This document shows, piece by piece, positions 1-8,214 of a DNA stretch of 64,000 nt. This DNA comes from Actinoplanes aureus. Its GTDB lineage: Bacteria; Actinomycetota; Actinomycetes; Mycobacteriales; Micromonosporaceae. The position numbers and the translations under genes were made by a program. A model generated the notes under the pieces. The model was given only the letters and a program-made list of their open reading frames with translations, ran no database searches and had not been told where the DNA came from. Within the stretch, counting starts at the first letter, position 1; each line of letters begins with the position of its first letter. The stretch covers positions 27,231 to 91,230 of the forward strand of contig NZ_JADQTO010000008.1 of assembly GCF_015704865.1 (NCBI RefSeq). The letters are read 5' to 3'.

Positions 1-73
1 CTGTCTATCACACCCCCTCCCGGGGGGGCCCGGGGCCCATCTCCGGCCCCCCCGCTTCCGTAGGCTTTCCGGT

Positions 74-1480
74 ATGCGCCGCGAGTGGCATCAACTCAGT
101 CACCCCGGGGTGGGCAACCCGGCTTTCCAGACGTCCCGCCCGTCCACCGACTCCGCCGAGGACTCCGCTCTCGGCCTCGACCACTGGCGGAGCCTGCCGC
201 GCGTGCAGATGCCGCCGTGGCCGGACATGGGCGAGGTGGCCGAGGTCTGCAAGGTCCTCGACAACGTGCCCTCGATCGTCGCCCCCTACGAGGTGGACCA
301 GCTGCGGGTCCGGCTGGCCGAGGTGTGCGAGGGGCGGGCGTTCCTGCTGCAGGGCGGCGACTGCGCGGAGACGTTCGCGGACAACACCGAGAGCCATCTG
401 CTGGCCAACGCGCGCACGCTGCTGCAGATGGCGGTGGTGCTGACCTACGGCGCGTCGATGCCGGTGGTCAAGGTGGCCCGGGTGGCCGGGCAGTACACCA
501 AGCCGCGGTCGTCGATGACCGACTCGCTGGGGCTCCCGGCGTACCGGGGTGACCTGATCAACTCGCTGGACGCGGACGAGGCGGCCCGCGTCGCCGATCC
601 ACAGCGCATGATCCGGGCGTACGCGAACTCCGCCGCGGCGATGAACATGCTTCGCGCGTACCTCTCGGGCGGCCTGGCCGACCTGCACGGCCTGCACGAC
701 TGGAACAAGGATTTCGTCCGCGCCTCGCCGGCAGGCGAGCGCTACGAGGCCATCGCCCGGGAGATCGACCGCGCGCTCGACTTCATCCGGGCGTGCGGGA
801 TGACCGACAGCGAGGCGCTGCGGACGGTGAGTCTGTACTGCTCGCACGAGGCCCTCGCGCTGGAGTACGACCGGGCGCTCACCCGGGTGAGCGACGGCCG
901 CGCCTACGGCCTCTCCGGCCACTTCCTCTGGATCGGCGAGCGCACCCGCCAGCTGGACCACGCGCACATCGACTTCATCAGCCGCATCGCCAACCCGATC
1001 GGCGTGAAGCTGGGCCCCGGCACGTCGCCGGAGACCGCGATCGAGCTCTGCGAGAAGCTGAACCCGCAGAACATCCCGGGCCGGCTCACCCTGATCAGCC
1101 GGATGGGCAACGGCAAGGTACGCGACACCCTTCCCCCGATCGTGGAGAAGGTGACCGCGACCGGTGCCAAGGTGGTCTGGCAGTGCGACCCGATGCACGG
1201 CAACACCCACGAGTCGTCGAACGGCTACAAGACCCGCCACTTCGACCGGGTCGTCGACGAGGTGCTCGGCTACTTCGAGGTGCACCGTGGCCTGGGCACC
1301 CACCCCGGCGGCATCCACATCGAGCTGACCGGCGAGGACGTCACCGAGTGCCTCGGCGGTGCTCAGGGCATCGAGGACCTCGACCTCCCGGACCGGTACG
1401 AGACCGCCTGCGACCCACGCCTGAACACCCAGCAGAGCCTGGAACTGGCCTTCCTGGTGGCGGAGATGCTCCGTGGCTGA
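74..1480 (+). CDS. aroG: Class II DAHP synthase (3-deoxy-7-phosphoheptulonate synthase)
   Basis: This enzyme condenses phosphoenolpyruvate and erythrose 4-phosphate, the first step of the shikimate pathway to aromatic amino acids. The 468-residue product fits the class II (plant/actinobacterial) family. Visible marks are GGDCAETF with the metal-binding Cys near residue 97, QCDPMHGNT with the metal His, the IELTGEDVTECLGG stretch with the metal Glu, and DPRLN near the C terminus. The start is the first in-frame ATG. The stop overlaps the next gene by 8 bases, so the two are probably co-transcribed. In M. tuberculosis aroG also lies next to pknL, as it does here. The upstream control region is mostly outside the window. 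Confidence 0.95.
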   Translation: MRREWHQLSHPGVGNPAFQTSRPSTDSAEDSALGLDHWRSLPRVQMPPWPDMGEVAEVCKVLDNVPSIVAPYEVDQLRVRLAEVCEGRAFLLQGGDCAETFADNTESHLLANARTLLQMAVVLTYGASMPVVKVARVAGQYTKPRSSMTDSLGLPAYRGDLINSLDADEAARVADPQRMIRAYANSAAAMNMLRAYLSGGLADLHGLHDWNKDFVRASPAGERYEAIAREIDRALDFIRACGMTDSEALRTVSLYCSHEALALEYDRALTRVSDGRAYGLSGHFLWIGERTRQLDHAHIDFISRIANPIGVKLGPGTSPETAIELCEKLNPQNIPGRLTLISRMGNGKVRDTLPPIVEKVTATGAKVVWQCDPMHGNTHESSNGYKTRHFDRVVDEVLGYFEVHRGLGTHPGGIHIELTGEDVTECLGGAQGIEDLDLPDRYETACDPRLNTQQSLELAFLVAEMLRG

Positions 1481-2492
1481 CCTTCGTTCCGACACCGTCA
1501 CCCGGCCCACCGCGGGGATGCGCGAGGCGATGGCGACCGCCGCGGTGGGCGACGACGTCTTCGGCGACGACCCGACGGTCAACGCGCTGGAGAACCACGT
1601 CGCCGCCCTGTTCGGGCACGAGGCCGCCCTGTTCGCCCCGTCCGGCACGATGGCCAACCAGATCGCCCTGCAACTCGTCGTCCCGCCGGGTGGCGAGCTG
1701 CTGTGCGGTGCCGACGCGCACGTGGTCACGTACGAGCTGGGCGCCGCCGCCGTGCTCGGCGGCATCTCCACGCGTACCTGGCCGTCCGACGGCGCGGCCC
1801 TGGACGTGGACCGGATCGCCGCGATGGTCCGCCCGGCCGGCTACCCGTCGGTGCCGACCGCCGCGATCGCCGTGGAGCAGACCCACAACCTCGGCGGTGG
1901 CGGCGTGGTCTCCCTGTCGGTCTTGCGTGACCTGCGCGCGGTGGCCGACGCACACGGGCTCGCCCTGCACTGCGACGGCGCCCGGATCTGGCACGCCCAC
2001 GTCGCCGACGGGGTGCCGCTGGCCGAGTACGGCGGACTCTTCGACACCCTGTCGGTCTGCCTCTCCAAGGGCCTCGGTGCGCCGGTCGGCTCACTGGTGA
2101 TCGGCAGCCACGAGAAGATCGCCCGGGCCCGGCTCCTCCGCAAGCGGATGGGCGGCGGCATGCGGCAGGTCGGCATCCTCGCCGCCGCCGGCCGGTACGC
2201 CCTCGACCACCACGTGCGGCGGCTCGCCGAGGACCACGAGCGGGCCCAGCGGCTCGCCGAGGCCCTGGCGCCGTACGGGGTGGTGGATCCGGCGCAGGTG
2301 CGGACCAACCTGGTGCCGCTGGACCTGTCGAAGTCCACGGTGGACGCGCCGACGCTGGCCGCCGAGGCGGCGAAGCGGGAGGTGCTGATCGCCGCGATGC
2401 TGCCCCGGACGGCGCGCCTGGTCACCCACCTCGACCTGGACGACGCCGCGGTGGATCACGCGATCGCGGTCCTGAGCGAGCTGCTCTCCTGA
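1473..2492 (+). CDS. Low-specificity threonine aldolase (PLP enzyme)
   Basis: Predicted to cleave L-threonine or L-allo-threonine to glycine and acetaldehyde using pyridoxal phosphate. The 339-residue product has the family opening DLRSDTVTRPT and the PLP-lysine segment SKGLGAPVGS near residues 190-200. The HCDGAR motif (about 165-170) holds the Asp that contacts the PLP ring nitrogen. Start is GTG, overlapping the aroG end by 8 bases, which suggests translational coupling. The 3' end overlaps the convergent amidotransferase-like gene by 37 bases. Beta-eliminating lyases of the same fold are a less likely alternative. Confidence 0.92.
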   Translation: MADLRSDTVTRPTAGMREAMATAAVGDDVFGDDPTVNALENHVAALFGHEAALFAPSGTMANQIALQLVVPPGGELLCGADAHVVTYELGAAAVLGGISTRTWPSDGAALDVDRIAAMVRPAGYPSVPTAAIAVEQTHNLGGGGVVSLSVLRDLRAVADAHGLALHCDGARIWHAHVADGVPLAEYGGLFDTLSVCLSKGLGAPVGSLVIGSHEKIARARLLRKRMGGGMRQVGILAAAGRYALDHHVRRLAEDHERAQRLAEALAPYGVVDPAQVRTNLVPLDLSKSTVDAPTLAAEAAKREVLIAAMLPRTARLVTHLDLDDAAVDHAIAVLSELLS

Positions 2493-3172
2493 CGCGCCGC
2501 GGCGGCCCGGACGAAGCCCCGGATCACCGGATGCGGGTCCGAGCCGTCACCGGCCAGTTCCGGCTGGAAGAGCGTGGCCAGGTAGAACGGGTGGCCGGGT
2601 AGCTCGGCCACGCGTACCTCGCCGGCGTCGTCGTGCCCGGTGAAGCGCATGCCGTGCGCTCGCAGCAGATCCAGGTGCGCGGATGCCAGGCCGTAGCTGC
2701 AGTGGTACCGCTCGACGGTGCGGGGCGCGCCGAGCAGGCGTTCGATGAGCGAGCCGGGTTCCAGGTCGATGGCGGCCTCGTGCCCGGCGAGCGAGCAGGC
2801 CAGTTCGACGACCAGCTCGTCGTCGCCGGCCGGACCGTACTCGGCGTGCTGGGCGCCGCCGAAGCCGCAGACGTCGCGGGCGAATTCCAGCATCGCGTGC
2901 TGGAAGCCGCCGCAGGTGCCCAGGAACGGGATGCCGGCGGTGCGGGCGAGCCGGGCCGCGGCGATCGCGCCCTCCGGGCTCCGGTACGGACTGCCCGGCA
3001 CCATCCAGACGCCGGAGAACCCGCGGAGAGCCTCCGCGTCCTCGGCGTCCGGGGTGGGGAGCCAGTAGACGTCGATGTCCTCACTGTCCCGGAGCGCATC
3101 GAGGATGGCGGGGATGCGGACATGGGCGCGGACGGCCGGGGAACGGTCACCGACCAGGGCGATCGTAATCAT
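2456..3172 (-). CDS. Class I glutamine amidotransferase-like protein related to the CTP synthase C-terminal domain
   Basis: A 238-residue stand-alone protein with the class I glutamine amidotransferase fold, resembling proteins annotated as CTP-synthase C-terminal-region-related. It opens MITIALVGDRSPAVRAH and has the nucleophile elbow GTCGGFQH, with Cys near residue 100. Where CTP synthase has His-Pro-Glu, this protein has Gln-Pro-Glu (ATLFQPEL), so the classical catalytic triad is incomplete. A reasonable ribosome site (GAGGATGAG) precedes the ATG. It diverges from a LysR gene that may control it. The substrate is unknown. Confidence 0.7.
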   Translation of the reverse strand: MITIALVGDRSPAVRAHVRIPAILDALRDSEDIDVYWLPTPDAEDAEALRGFSGVWMVPGSPYRSPEGAIAAARLARTAGIPFLGTCGGFQHAMLEFARDVCGFGGAQHAEYGPAGDDELVVELACSLAGHEAAIDLEPGSLIERLLGAPRTVERYHCSYGLASAHLDLLRAHGMRFTGHDDAGEVRVAELPGHPFYLATLFQPELAGDGSDPHPVIRGFVRAAAARQESSSLRTAIA

Positions 3173-3231
3173 GAGCTCATCCTCGGCCGCCGGGTGCGAT
3201 CACGTCCAACGATGACTGATGACATCGGCAT

Positions 3232-3237
3232 TAGCAT
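3232..3237 (+). promoter_or_regulatory. Putative -10 element (TAGCAT) for leaderless lysR
   Basis: TAGCAT lies exactly 7 bases before the GTG at 3245 and there is no Shine-Dalgarno sequence. This spacing recurs before many genes in the window. It supports GTG 3245 over the in-frame ATG at 3212 as the true start. Confidence 0.45.
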
Positions 3238-3244
3238 CGCTGAT

Positions 3245-4120
3245 GTGGATCCGCATCTGCTGCGTACCTTCGTCGCCGTCGCCGAGACCGGCTCCTTCTC
3301 AGCGGCCGCCCAGCGGCTGCGCTACACCCAGTCGGCGGTGTCCCAGCAGATCGCCGCACTCGAGGCGGACCTCGGCACGGCACTGCTGACCAGGCGGCCC
3401 GTCGCGCTCACCACGGCCGGCGAGCGACTGCACCGGCACGCCAACCTCATTCTGGTACGCCTGGAAGCCGCCCGCGCCGACGTGACCCGCGCGATCGCCC
3501 CGCCCGGCCGGTTGATCCTCGGTCTCACCCCGCTGGCCTGGAGCGAGCCGGTCTCCGCCGCGCTCGCCCGGATCCGGGGCGACTCCGCGCGCCTGCGCAG
3601 CCACGTGCTCGTCGACGGCCGGGACCGGATCGTCACGGCCGCCGCCACCGGCGAGATCGACCTCGCCCTGGTCGACGGGTTCACCGCCCCGAACGATCCG
3701 TTGCGCCTGCCCGAACCCGGTGCACAGGTCGCGGTGGGTGTGGCCGGAAGCCCGGCGGTGGTGGCGGTTCCCGACCGGCACCCGCTCGCCCGGCGGGCCG
3801 CGCTGGACCTCAATGACCTCGCGGACGCGTACTGGATCGACGCACCCATGGTGGCGCCGTTCTCCCGGCTCCCGGTCGACGGCCTGCGGGCCGGGCTGCG
3901 CTACGAGGGCGCCGACGTCACAGTCCTCACCGGCCTGGTCGCGGCCGGGCACGGCCTGATCGTGCTGCCGGCCCCGCTGGTCGAGCGGCGGCCCGGCCTG
4001 ACCGGCGTGCCGATCGCAGCACCCCGGCTGGTGCACCGGGTGGAGCTGCTCCGCACCCCGAACGACGAGGAGCCGGCCGGCCGCCTGGCCGCGTTACTGG
4101 GAGCGCAGCCCCTTCAGTAG
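3245..4120 (+). CDS. LysR-family transcriptional regulator
   Basis: A 291-residue regulator. The N-terminal winged helix-turn-helix (residues 1-60: DPHLLRTFVAVAETGSFSAAA, then QSAVSQQIAALE) is followed by an effector-binding domain. The GTG start at 3245 gives the normal LysR N terminus, and a TAGCAT hexamer sits 7 bases upstream. It is divergent from the amidotransferase-like gene, the usual position for a LysR regulator and its target, so that gene is the best candidate target. Its end overlaps the convergent endonuclease IV gene by 27 bases. The effector is unknown. Confidence 0.9.
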   Translation: MDPHLLRTFVAVAETGSFSAAAQRLRYTQSAVSQQIAALEADLGTALLTRRPVALTTAGERLHRHANLILVRLEAARADVTRAIAPPGRLILGLTPLAWSEPVSAALARIRGDSARLRSHVLVDGRDRIVTAAATGEIDLALVDGFTAPNDPLRLPEPGAQVAVGVAGSPAVVAVPDRHPLARRAALDLNDLADAYWIDAPMVAPFSRLPVDGLRAGLRYEGADVTVLTGLVAAGHGLIVLPAPLVERRPGLTGVPIAAPRLVHRVELLRTPNDEEPAGRLAALLGAQPLQ

Positions 4121-4957
4121 GGCGATGTCGGCGGCGTGGCCCTCGTGCTCCTCGGTCGGCGTCTCGACGATGATCGGCACGCCGGCCGTGGCCGGATGGG
4201 TGAACAGCTCGGCGAACGGGGCCGTGCCGATCCGGCCCTTGCCGATCGTCTCGTGCCGGTCCCGGGTGGAGCCGCACTCGTCCTTCGAGTCGTTCGCGTG
4301 CACCAGCTGGAGCCGTCCCGGTCCGGCCGCGGCGACCAGGGCGTCCAGCGTCTCAATCATGCCGCCCGGGGTGGCCAGGTCGTGGCCGGCCGCCCAGGCG
4401 TGGCAGGTGTCGAAGCAGACACCCAGCCACGGGTGGCCCTCCACCGCCGCCAGGTACGCCTCCAGGTCCTGCACCTTCGACGCCAGGCTGCGCCCGCCGC
4501 CCGCGCTCGGCTCGACCAGCAGCCGGGGCAGTCCCTCCGCGGCGGCCCGGTCCAGCAGCGGCAGCAGCGACTCGCGCAGCTGGTGCATGGCCTTGTCGGC
4601 GTGCGCCTCGTCGACCGAGCTGCCGGCGTGGAAGACGACCGCGGTCGCGCCGATCGCCCGGCCGCGCAGCAGCCCGTGCTCCAGGGTCGCCACCGAGCGC
4701 TCCACCGTCAGCTCGGTGGGCGAGCCCAGGTTCACCAGCAGCGAGGCGTGGATGTACGCGGGCAACCCCCGCTCACCGCACCCGTCGCGGAACAGGGTGT
4801 CCTGTTTCGGGTCGCCCGGAGGCAGTGCCCAGCCGCGCGAGTTGGAGACGTACACCTGAAGTGTCTCCGAGCCCGCCGCGTCGGCGTACGGGAGGGCGGC
4901 CTTGGCCAGCCCTCCCGACGTCTTCGTGTGCGACCCGATCCGGCGGTCTAGAGACAC
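4094..4957 (-). CDS. nfo: Endonuclease IV (AP endonuclease)
   Basis: Cleaves DNA 5' to abasic sites in base excision repair. The 287-residue product has the TIM-barrel metal ligands of the family: FHAG, an Glu in VEPSAGGG (usually ENTAGQG), FDTCHAWAAGHD, VHANDSKDECGS with DRHE, and the last Glu in IIVETP. The likely start is the GTG at 4957 (VSLDRRIGSHTKTSGG), which overlaps the end of the upstream kinase gene by 10 bases, so translation may be coupled to pknL. A longer in-frame start would add an arginine- and proline-rich segment not expected in the family. Confidence 0.9.
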   Translation of the reverse strand: MSLDRRIGSHTKTSGGLAKAALPYADAAGSETLQVYVSNSRGWALPPGDPKQDTLFRDGCGERGLPAYIHASLLVNLGSPTELTVERSVATLEHGLLRGRAIGATAVVFHAGSSVDEAHADKAMHQLRESLLPLLDRAAAEGLPRLLVEPSAGGGRSLASKVQDLEAYLAAVEGHPWLGVCFDTCHAWAAGHDLATPGGMIETLDALVAAAGPGRLQLVHANDSKDECGSTRDRHETIGKGRIGTAPFAELFTHPATAGVPIIVETPTEEHEGHAADIALLKGLRSQ

Positions 4958-6927
4958 GTGAGAGCGACCTCGGTCTGCGGCGGCACCTGGGTATTGGGCC
5001 CCGGGTTCTGCGCACGGACGAACCCGTTCGGGTTGATGTCCAGCCGGGCTCGCAGGTTCATCCCCTGGAGGGTGGCCTGCGCCTGCGGGCACGGCTGGTT
5101 GGTCAGGTCCGGGACGGTGATCAGCGGCGGGCCCTTGCTGACGTCGAGGGTGATCTCGGTGTTCTTGGCCACGCCGGTGCCCGGCTTGATCGACTGGGCG
5201 AGGATCGTGTCGGCCGGCTGGTCGCTGTCCTTGGGGCGCTCGAGCGCCGTCAGGCCCAGCGTCTGAAGATCACCGCGCGCCTGGTTGATGTTCTTGCCGA
5301 CCAGGTTCGGCACGGTGATCGGCGCACGGCCCTTGCTGACCACGACCGTGACGGTCGCACCCGGCTTGAGCTGCTCACCCGCCTTCGGGCTGGTGGAGAT
5401 GACCACGCCCTCGGGTGCGGTGTCGCTGAACTGGCTCTTGCCTTCCTTGACCTTGAGCCGGAGGCTCTCCAGCTCGGCCTTGGCGACCGCCAGCTCGATG
5501 CCGACCACGTCCGGCACGGGGTGGACCTCCGGGCCGAGCGACAGGTTCACGGTGATCGTGTCGCCCTTGACGATCTTCTTCTGCGGGCCCGGGTTCTGGC
5601 TCACCACCGCGTCCTTGGGAACGGTGTCGCTGTAGATCCCGTCACCGGTGAGGACCTCGAAGCCCTTCTCGCCGGCGAAGGCGACGGCCTGCGCGCTCGT
5701 CATGTTGACGAGCGTCGGCGCCTCCGTGTACCGCCCCAGCGTCACCCACCAGGTACTGCCCAGGATGACCACGGCCATCAGGGCGATCAGTGAGGTCATC
5801 ACCACGCGGCGCCGGTCGGCGAAGAACCCGCCGGCGGCGGGGGAGGCGGCCCGCCGGTGCGGCATGCCACGGCCTCCGCCCTGCTCGGGGAGCCGGGCCC
5901 AGGTGGGCCGGTGGGAGGCGTGGTAGGTGCCGGCGGGCACCGGCGGCACGATCGCGGTGGCGTCGGCGGACTGCACGGTCGGCACGAGGCTGGTGGCGTC
6001 CGACGCCCGGGACGGGACCTGCCGCAGCAGCGCCGTCTCCACGTGCACGGTGCCGAGGCCGTCCCGGACCGCCTGCACCTCGCTGAGGAGGGCGCCGGCG
6101 TCGGTGGGCCGGGAGCCGGGGTCACGGCGGGTGGCCCGGGCGACCAGCCGGTCCAGCACGCCCGGCAGGCCGGGTGTGACGGTCGACGGCGCCGGCACGT
6201 CGTTGTCGACGTGCTGCCAGGCGACCTCGACCGGCTCCGCCCCGTCGTACGGCACGCGGCCGGTGAGCATCTCGAAGAGCACGATGCCGGCCGAGTAGAC
6301 GTCGGTGCGGGCGTCCGCCTGACCGGTCTGCACGAGTTCCGGAGCCACGTACGCCACGGTCGCCATCAGCTGGCCGGACTCGTCGACGGTGCTGGCCTCG
6401 ATGGCCCGGGCCAGACCGAAGTCGGCAACCTTGACCACCGCGTCGACCAGGTCGGCGGTGCCGCCGCTGGGCGCCTCGGCAACCAGCACGTTCTCCGGCT
6501 TGACGTCGCGGTGGACCAGGCCGGCGCGGTGCGCGGCGGCGATCGCCGCGAGCATCTGCTCGAGGATCGCGAGCGCCTCGACCGGGCTCAGCTTGTGCCG
6601 CTGGCTCAGCAGGTCACGCAGCGTGCGGCCCTGCACGAACTCCATCACCAGATAGGGGAGTCCCTGGTGGCGGCCCTGGTCGTAGACGGCCACGACGTTC
6701 GGGTGGGTGAGCCGGGCGATCGTCTTCGCCTCGTCGGTGAACCGGTCGACGAAGTGCACGTTGGTGGCTTGCGAGGGGTGAATGATCTTCAGGGCGACGG
6801 TGCGCTCGAGCCGCTCGTCGGTGGCCCGGTAGACGGTCGCCATGCCACCACGGGCGACGCGACCGGTGATCCGGTAGCGCCCGTCAATCGTTGTGCCGAT
6901 CAACGTATCGGCGACTGTGGTGTCCAT
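4948..6927 (-). CDS. pknL: PknL-type serine/threonine protein kinase with PASTA repeats
   Basis: Membrane Ser/Thr kinase. The kinase domain covers about residues 17-275: glycine loop GRVARGGMATVY, ATP lysine in VALKII (K47), HRDVKPEN with catalytic Asp 141, and DFG at 169-171. One membrane segment follows near 375-400, then four extracellular PASTA repeats (each with a VPDVVG- or VPNLVG-like start) that in this family bind peptidoglycan fragments or lipid II. Neighbours DAHP synthase, the Rv2175c-like protein and polyprenyl synthase match the M. tuberculosis pknL locus, so PknL is a better name than PknB. TACACT sits 8 bases before the ATG, which suggests a leaderless mRNA. Confidence 0.93.
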   Translation of the reverse strand: MDTTVADTLIGTTIDGRYRITGRVARGGMATVYRATDERLERTVALKIIHPSQATNVHFVDRFTDEAKTIARLTHPNVVAVYDQGRHQGLPYLVMEFVQGRTLRDLLSQRHKLSPVEALAILEQMLAAIAAAHRAGLVHRDVKPENVLVAEAPSGGTADLVDAVVKVADFGLARAIEASTVDESGQLMATVAYVAPELVQTGQADARTDVYSAGIVLFEMLTGRVPYDGAEPVEVAWQHVDNDVPAPSTVTPGLPGVLDRLVARATRRDPGSRPTDAGALLSEVQAVRDGLGTVHVETALLRQVPSRASDATSLVPTVQSADATAIVPPVPAGTYHASHRPTWARLPEQGGGRGMPHRRAASPAAGGFFADRRRVVMTSLIALMAVVILGSTWWVTLGRYTEAPTLVNMTSAQAVAFAGEKGFEVLTGDGIYSDTVPKDAVVSQNPGPQKKIVKGDTITVNLSLGPEVHPVPDVVGIELAVAKAELESLRLKVKEGKSQFSDTAPEGVVISTSPKAGEQLKPGATVTVVVSKGRAPITVPNLVGKNINQARGDLQTLGLTALERPKDSDQPADTILAQSIKPGTGVAKNTEITLDVSKGPPLITVPDLTNQPCPQAQATLQGMNLRARLDINPNGFVRAQNPGPNTQVPPQTEVALTCL

Positions 6928-6935
6928 CGGCGTGA

Positions 6936-6941
6936 AGTGTA
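6936..6941 (-). promoter_or_regulatory. Putative -10 element (TACACT) for leaderless pknL
   Basis: Read on the minus strand, TACACT ends 8 bases before the pknL ATG, with no ribosome-binding sequence between. A separate 7-bp inverted repeat (GTCACAG at 6972-6978, CTGTGAC at 7006-7012), enclosing a GGGTACCC palindrome, lies further upstream and could be an operator or a terminator for the gene ending at 7060. Confidence 0.4.
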
Positions 6942-7059
6942 TGTGTCTTTCCGGTGGGGGTACGTCAGGATGTCACAGCTGAGTCCAAACGGGTACCCAG
7001 ACCACCTGTGACCTGCACTGATCCCTTCTCGCCAGGCTGCGCAAAAAGGATCTTCCCGA

Positions 7060-7818
7060 CTAATGCCGGTTCCGCCGGTGGTGATGGTGGCCACTGTCTC
7101 CGGCGCTCGGGCTGACATTCGGCACAGCTTCGGCCGATCCGCTCGGGTTCGCGGATGGGCCCGGTTCGCCCGAATTGCCGGGCTCGGCGGAGGGCTCTGC
7201 CGAGGTCCCGGAGGGTGCCGGGCCGGCGTTGCGCGGCGGAGTGGCCGACGGCGCCGTGGGCGTCGGTGCCGGCGGGGTGGGGCAGTGGCACTCCGGGTCG
7301 GCCGGACGGGTGGCGGGCCGCGGGGCCGGGCGCTGGGACGGGGTGTCCCCGGCGACCGGGATCGTCGTGGCCGGTTGCCCGGCCGGCCCGGCGGCCACCG
7401 GTGCGGCGCCACCGGCCGCCACGGCGGGCGTGGTCCGAGGCCGCCCGGCGGTCACCGGTCCGGAACCCAGGCCTGCCTCGTCAGAGCCGGAGCCGGTCGC
7501 CGGCGCCGCGGCCGGAGGAGCCCCCGGCGAGCCCGGCGACTGCTCCGCGAACACCGTGGTCGCGGCGAAGTAGGAGCCGCCGGCGCCGAGCACGGCGAGC
7601 AGGCAGAACGTAGTAACCGCGACAAATCGCCTCGGGGGTCGGGCATCCACGTCCGGCTGCGAGACGGGCAGATCCACCAGGGACCCCGGGAAGGTGCTCA
7701 TCCCGGTCGAGGTGACGTCCGGCCCGCCGGTCGGCTCCACCGGCCGCCGGCCCAGGTCGTAGCGCAACGAACGCCACGCACCGGCCGACTCGTCGCGGAT
7801 CCTGTGCCACAGGCTCAT
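7060..7818 (-). CDS. Single-pass membrane protein with Pro/Ala-rich exterior and His-rich C terminus
   Basis: A 252-residue protein of no recognised family. An N-terminal cytoplasmic part of about 75 residues (MSLWHRIRDESAGAWRS) leads to one hydrophobic segment (FVAVTTFCLLAVLGAGGSYF, about residues 65-90). About 150 residues of Pro/Ala/Ser/Gly/Thr-rich low-complexity sequence follow, ending in SGHHHHRRNRH. No enzyme motif is visible. It lies between pknL and the Rv2175c-like gene, divergent from the latter with a 36-base gap. A role as a wall-spanning partner or substrate of PknL is possible but is only inference from position. The start was chosen at the ATG that gives a plausible cytoplasmic N terminus. 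Confidence 0.7.
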   Translation of the reverse strand: MSLWHRIRDESAGAWRSLRYDLGRRPVEPTGGPDVTSTGMSTFPGSLVDLPVSQPDVDARPPRRFVAVTTFCLLAVLGAGGSYFAATTVFAEQSPGSPGAPPAAAPATGSGSDEAGLGSGPVTAGRPRTTPAVAAGGAAPVAAGPAGQPATTIPVAGDTPSQRPAPRPATRPADPECHCPTPPAPTPTAPSATPPRNAGPAPSGTSAEPSAEPGNSGEPGPSANPSGSAEAVPNVSPSAGDSGHHHHRRNRH

Positions 7819-7854
7819 CAACTGCTCTCCGATCTGGTCTGGCACGCTGTACGA

Positions 7855-8205
7855 GTGAGTGAACCCGTAACCGCCGGCCCGGCCGGATGGATCAACCTGC
7901 CGGACGTTTCCGAGAAGCTCGGCGTGTCGATCAGCAAGGTGCACCAGATGATCCGAGAAGGCGCGCTGCTCGCCGTCCGCCGTGACGGCATCCGGCTGGT
8001 GCCCGCGGAACTGGTGGCCAACGACACCGTGCTGAAGCACCTGCCCGGCGTTCTCAACTTGCTGCATGACGCCGGGTACAACGACGAAGAGGCGCTCAAG
8101 TGGCTGTACGAACCGGACGAGGCGCTCGGCGGCAACGCGGCGATCGGCCTCGGCGGCCAGCAGGCGCGTGAGGTGAAGCGCCGCGCCCAGGCCGTCGGTT
8201 TCTAG
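7855..8205 (+). CDS. Rv2175c-like winged-helix DNA-binding protein, predicted PknL substrate
   Basis: A 116-residue protein matching M. tuberculosis Rv2175c in build. It has an N-terminal helix-turn-helix (WINLPDVSEKLGVSISKVHQ), a middle LPGVLNLLHDAGY segment, and the C-terminal signature QAREVKRRAQAVGF, close to QAREVVRRAQAMAY of Rv2175c. In M. tuberculosis PknL phosphorylates Rv2175c on an N-terminal Thr and this weakens DNA binding. Thr 6 is a candidate equivalent here (inference). The GTG start leaves a 36-base divergent spacer. The stop is 9 bases from the convergent polyprenyl synthase gene. Confidence 0.88.
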   Translation: MSEPVTAGPAGWINLPDVSEKLGVSISKVHQMIREGALLAVRRDGIRLVPAELVANDTVLKHLPGVLNLLHDAGYNDEEALKWLYEPDEALGGNAAIGLGGQQAREVKRRAQAVGF

Positions 8206-8214
8206 CCGGCGACC

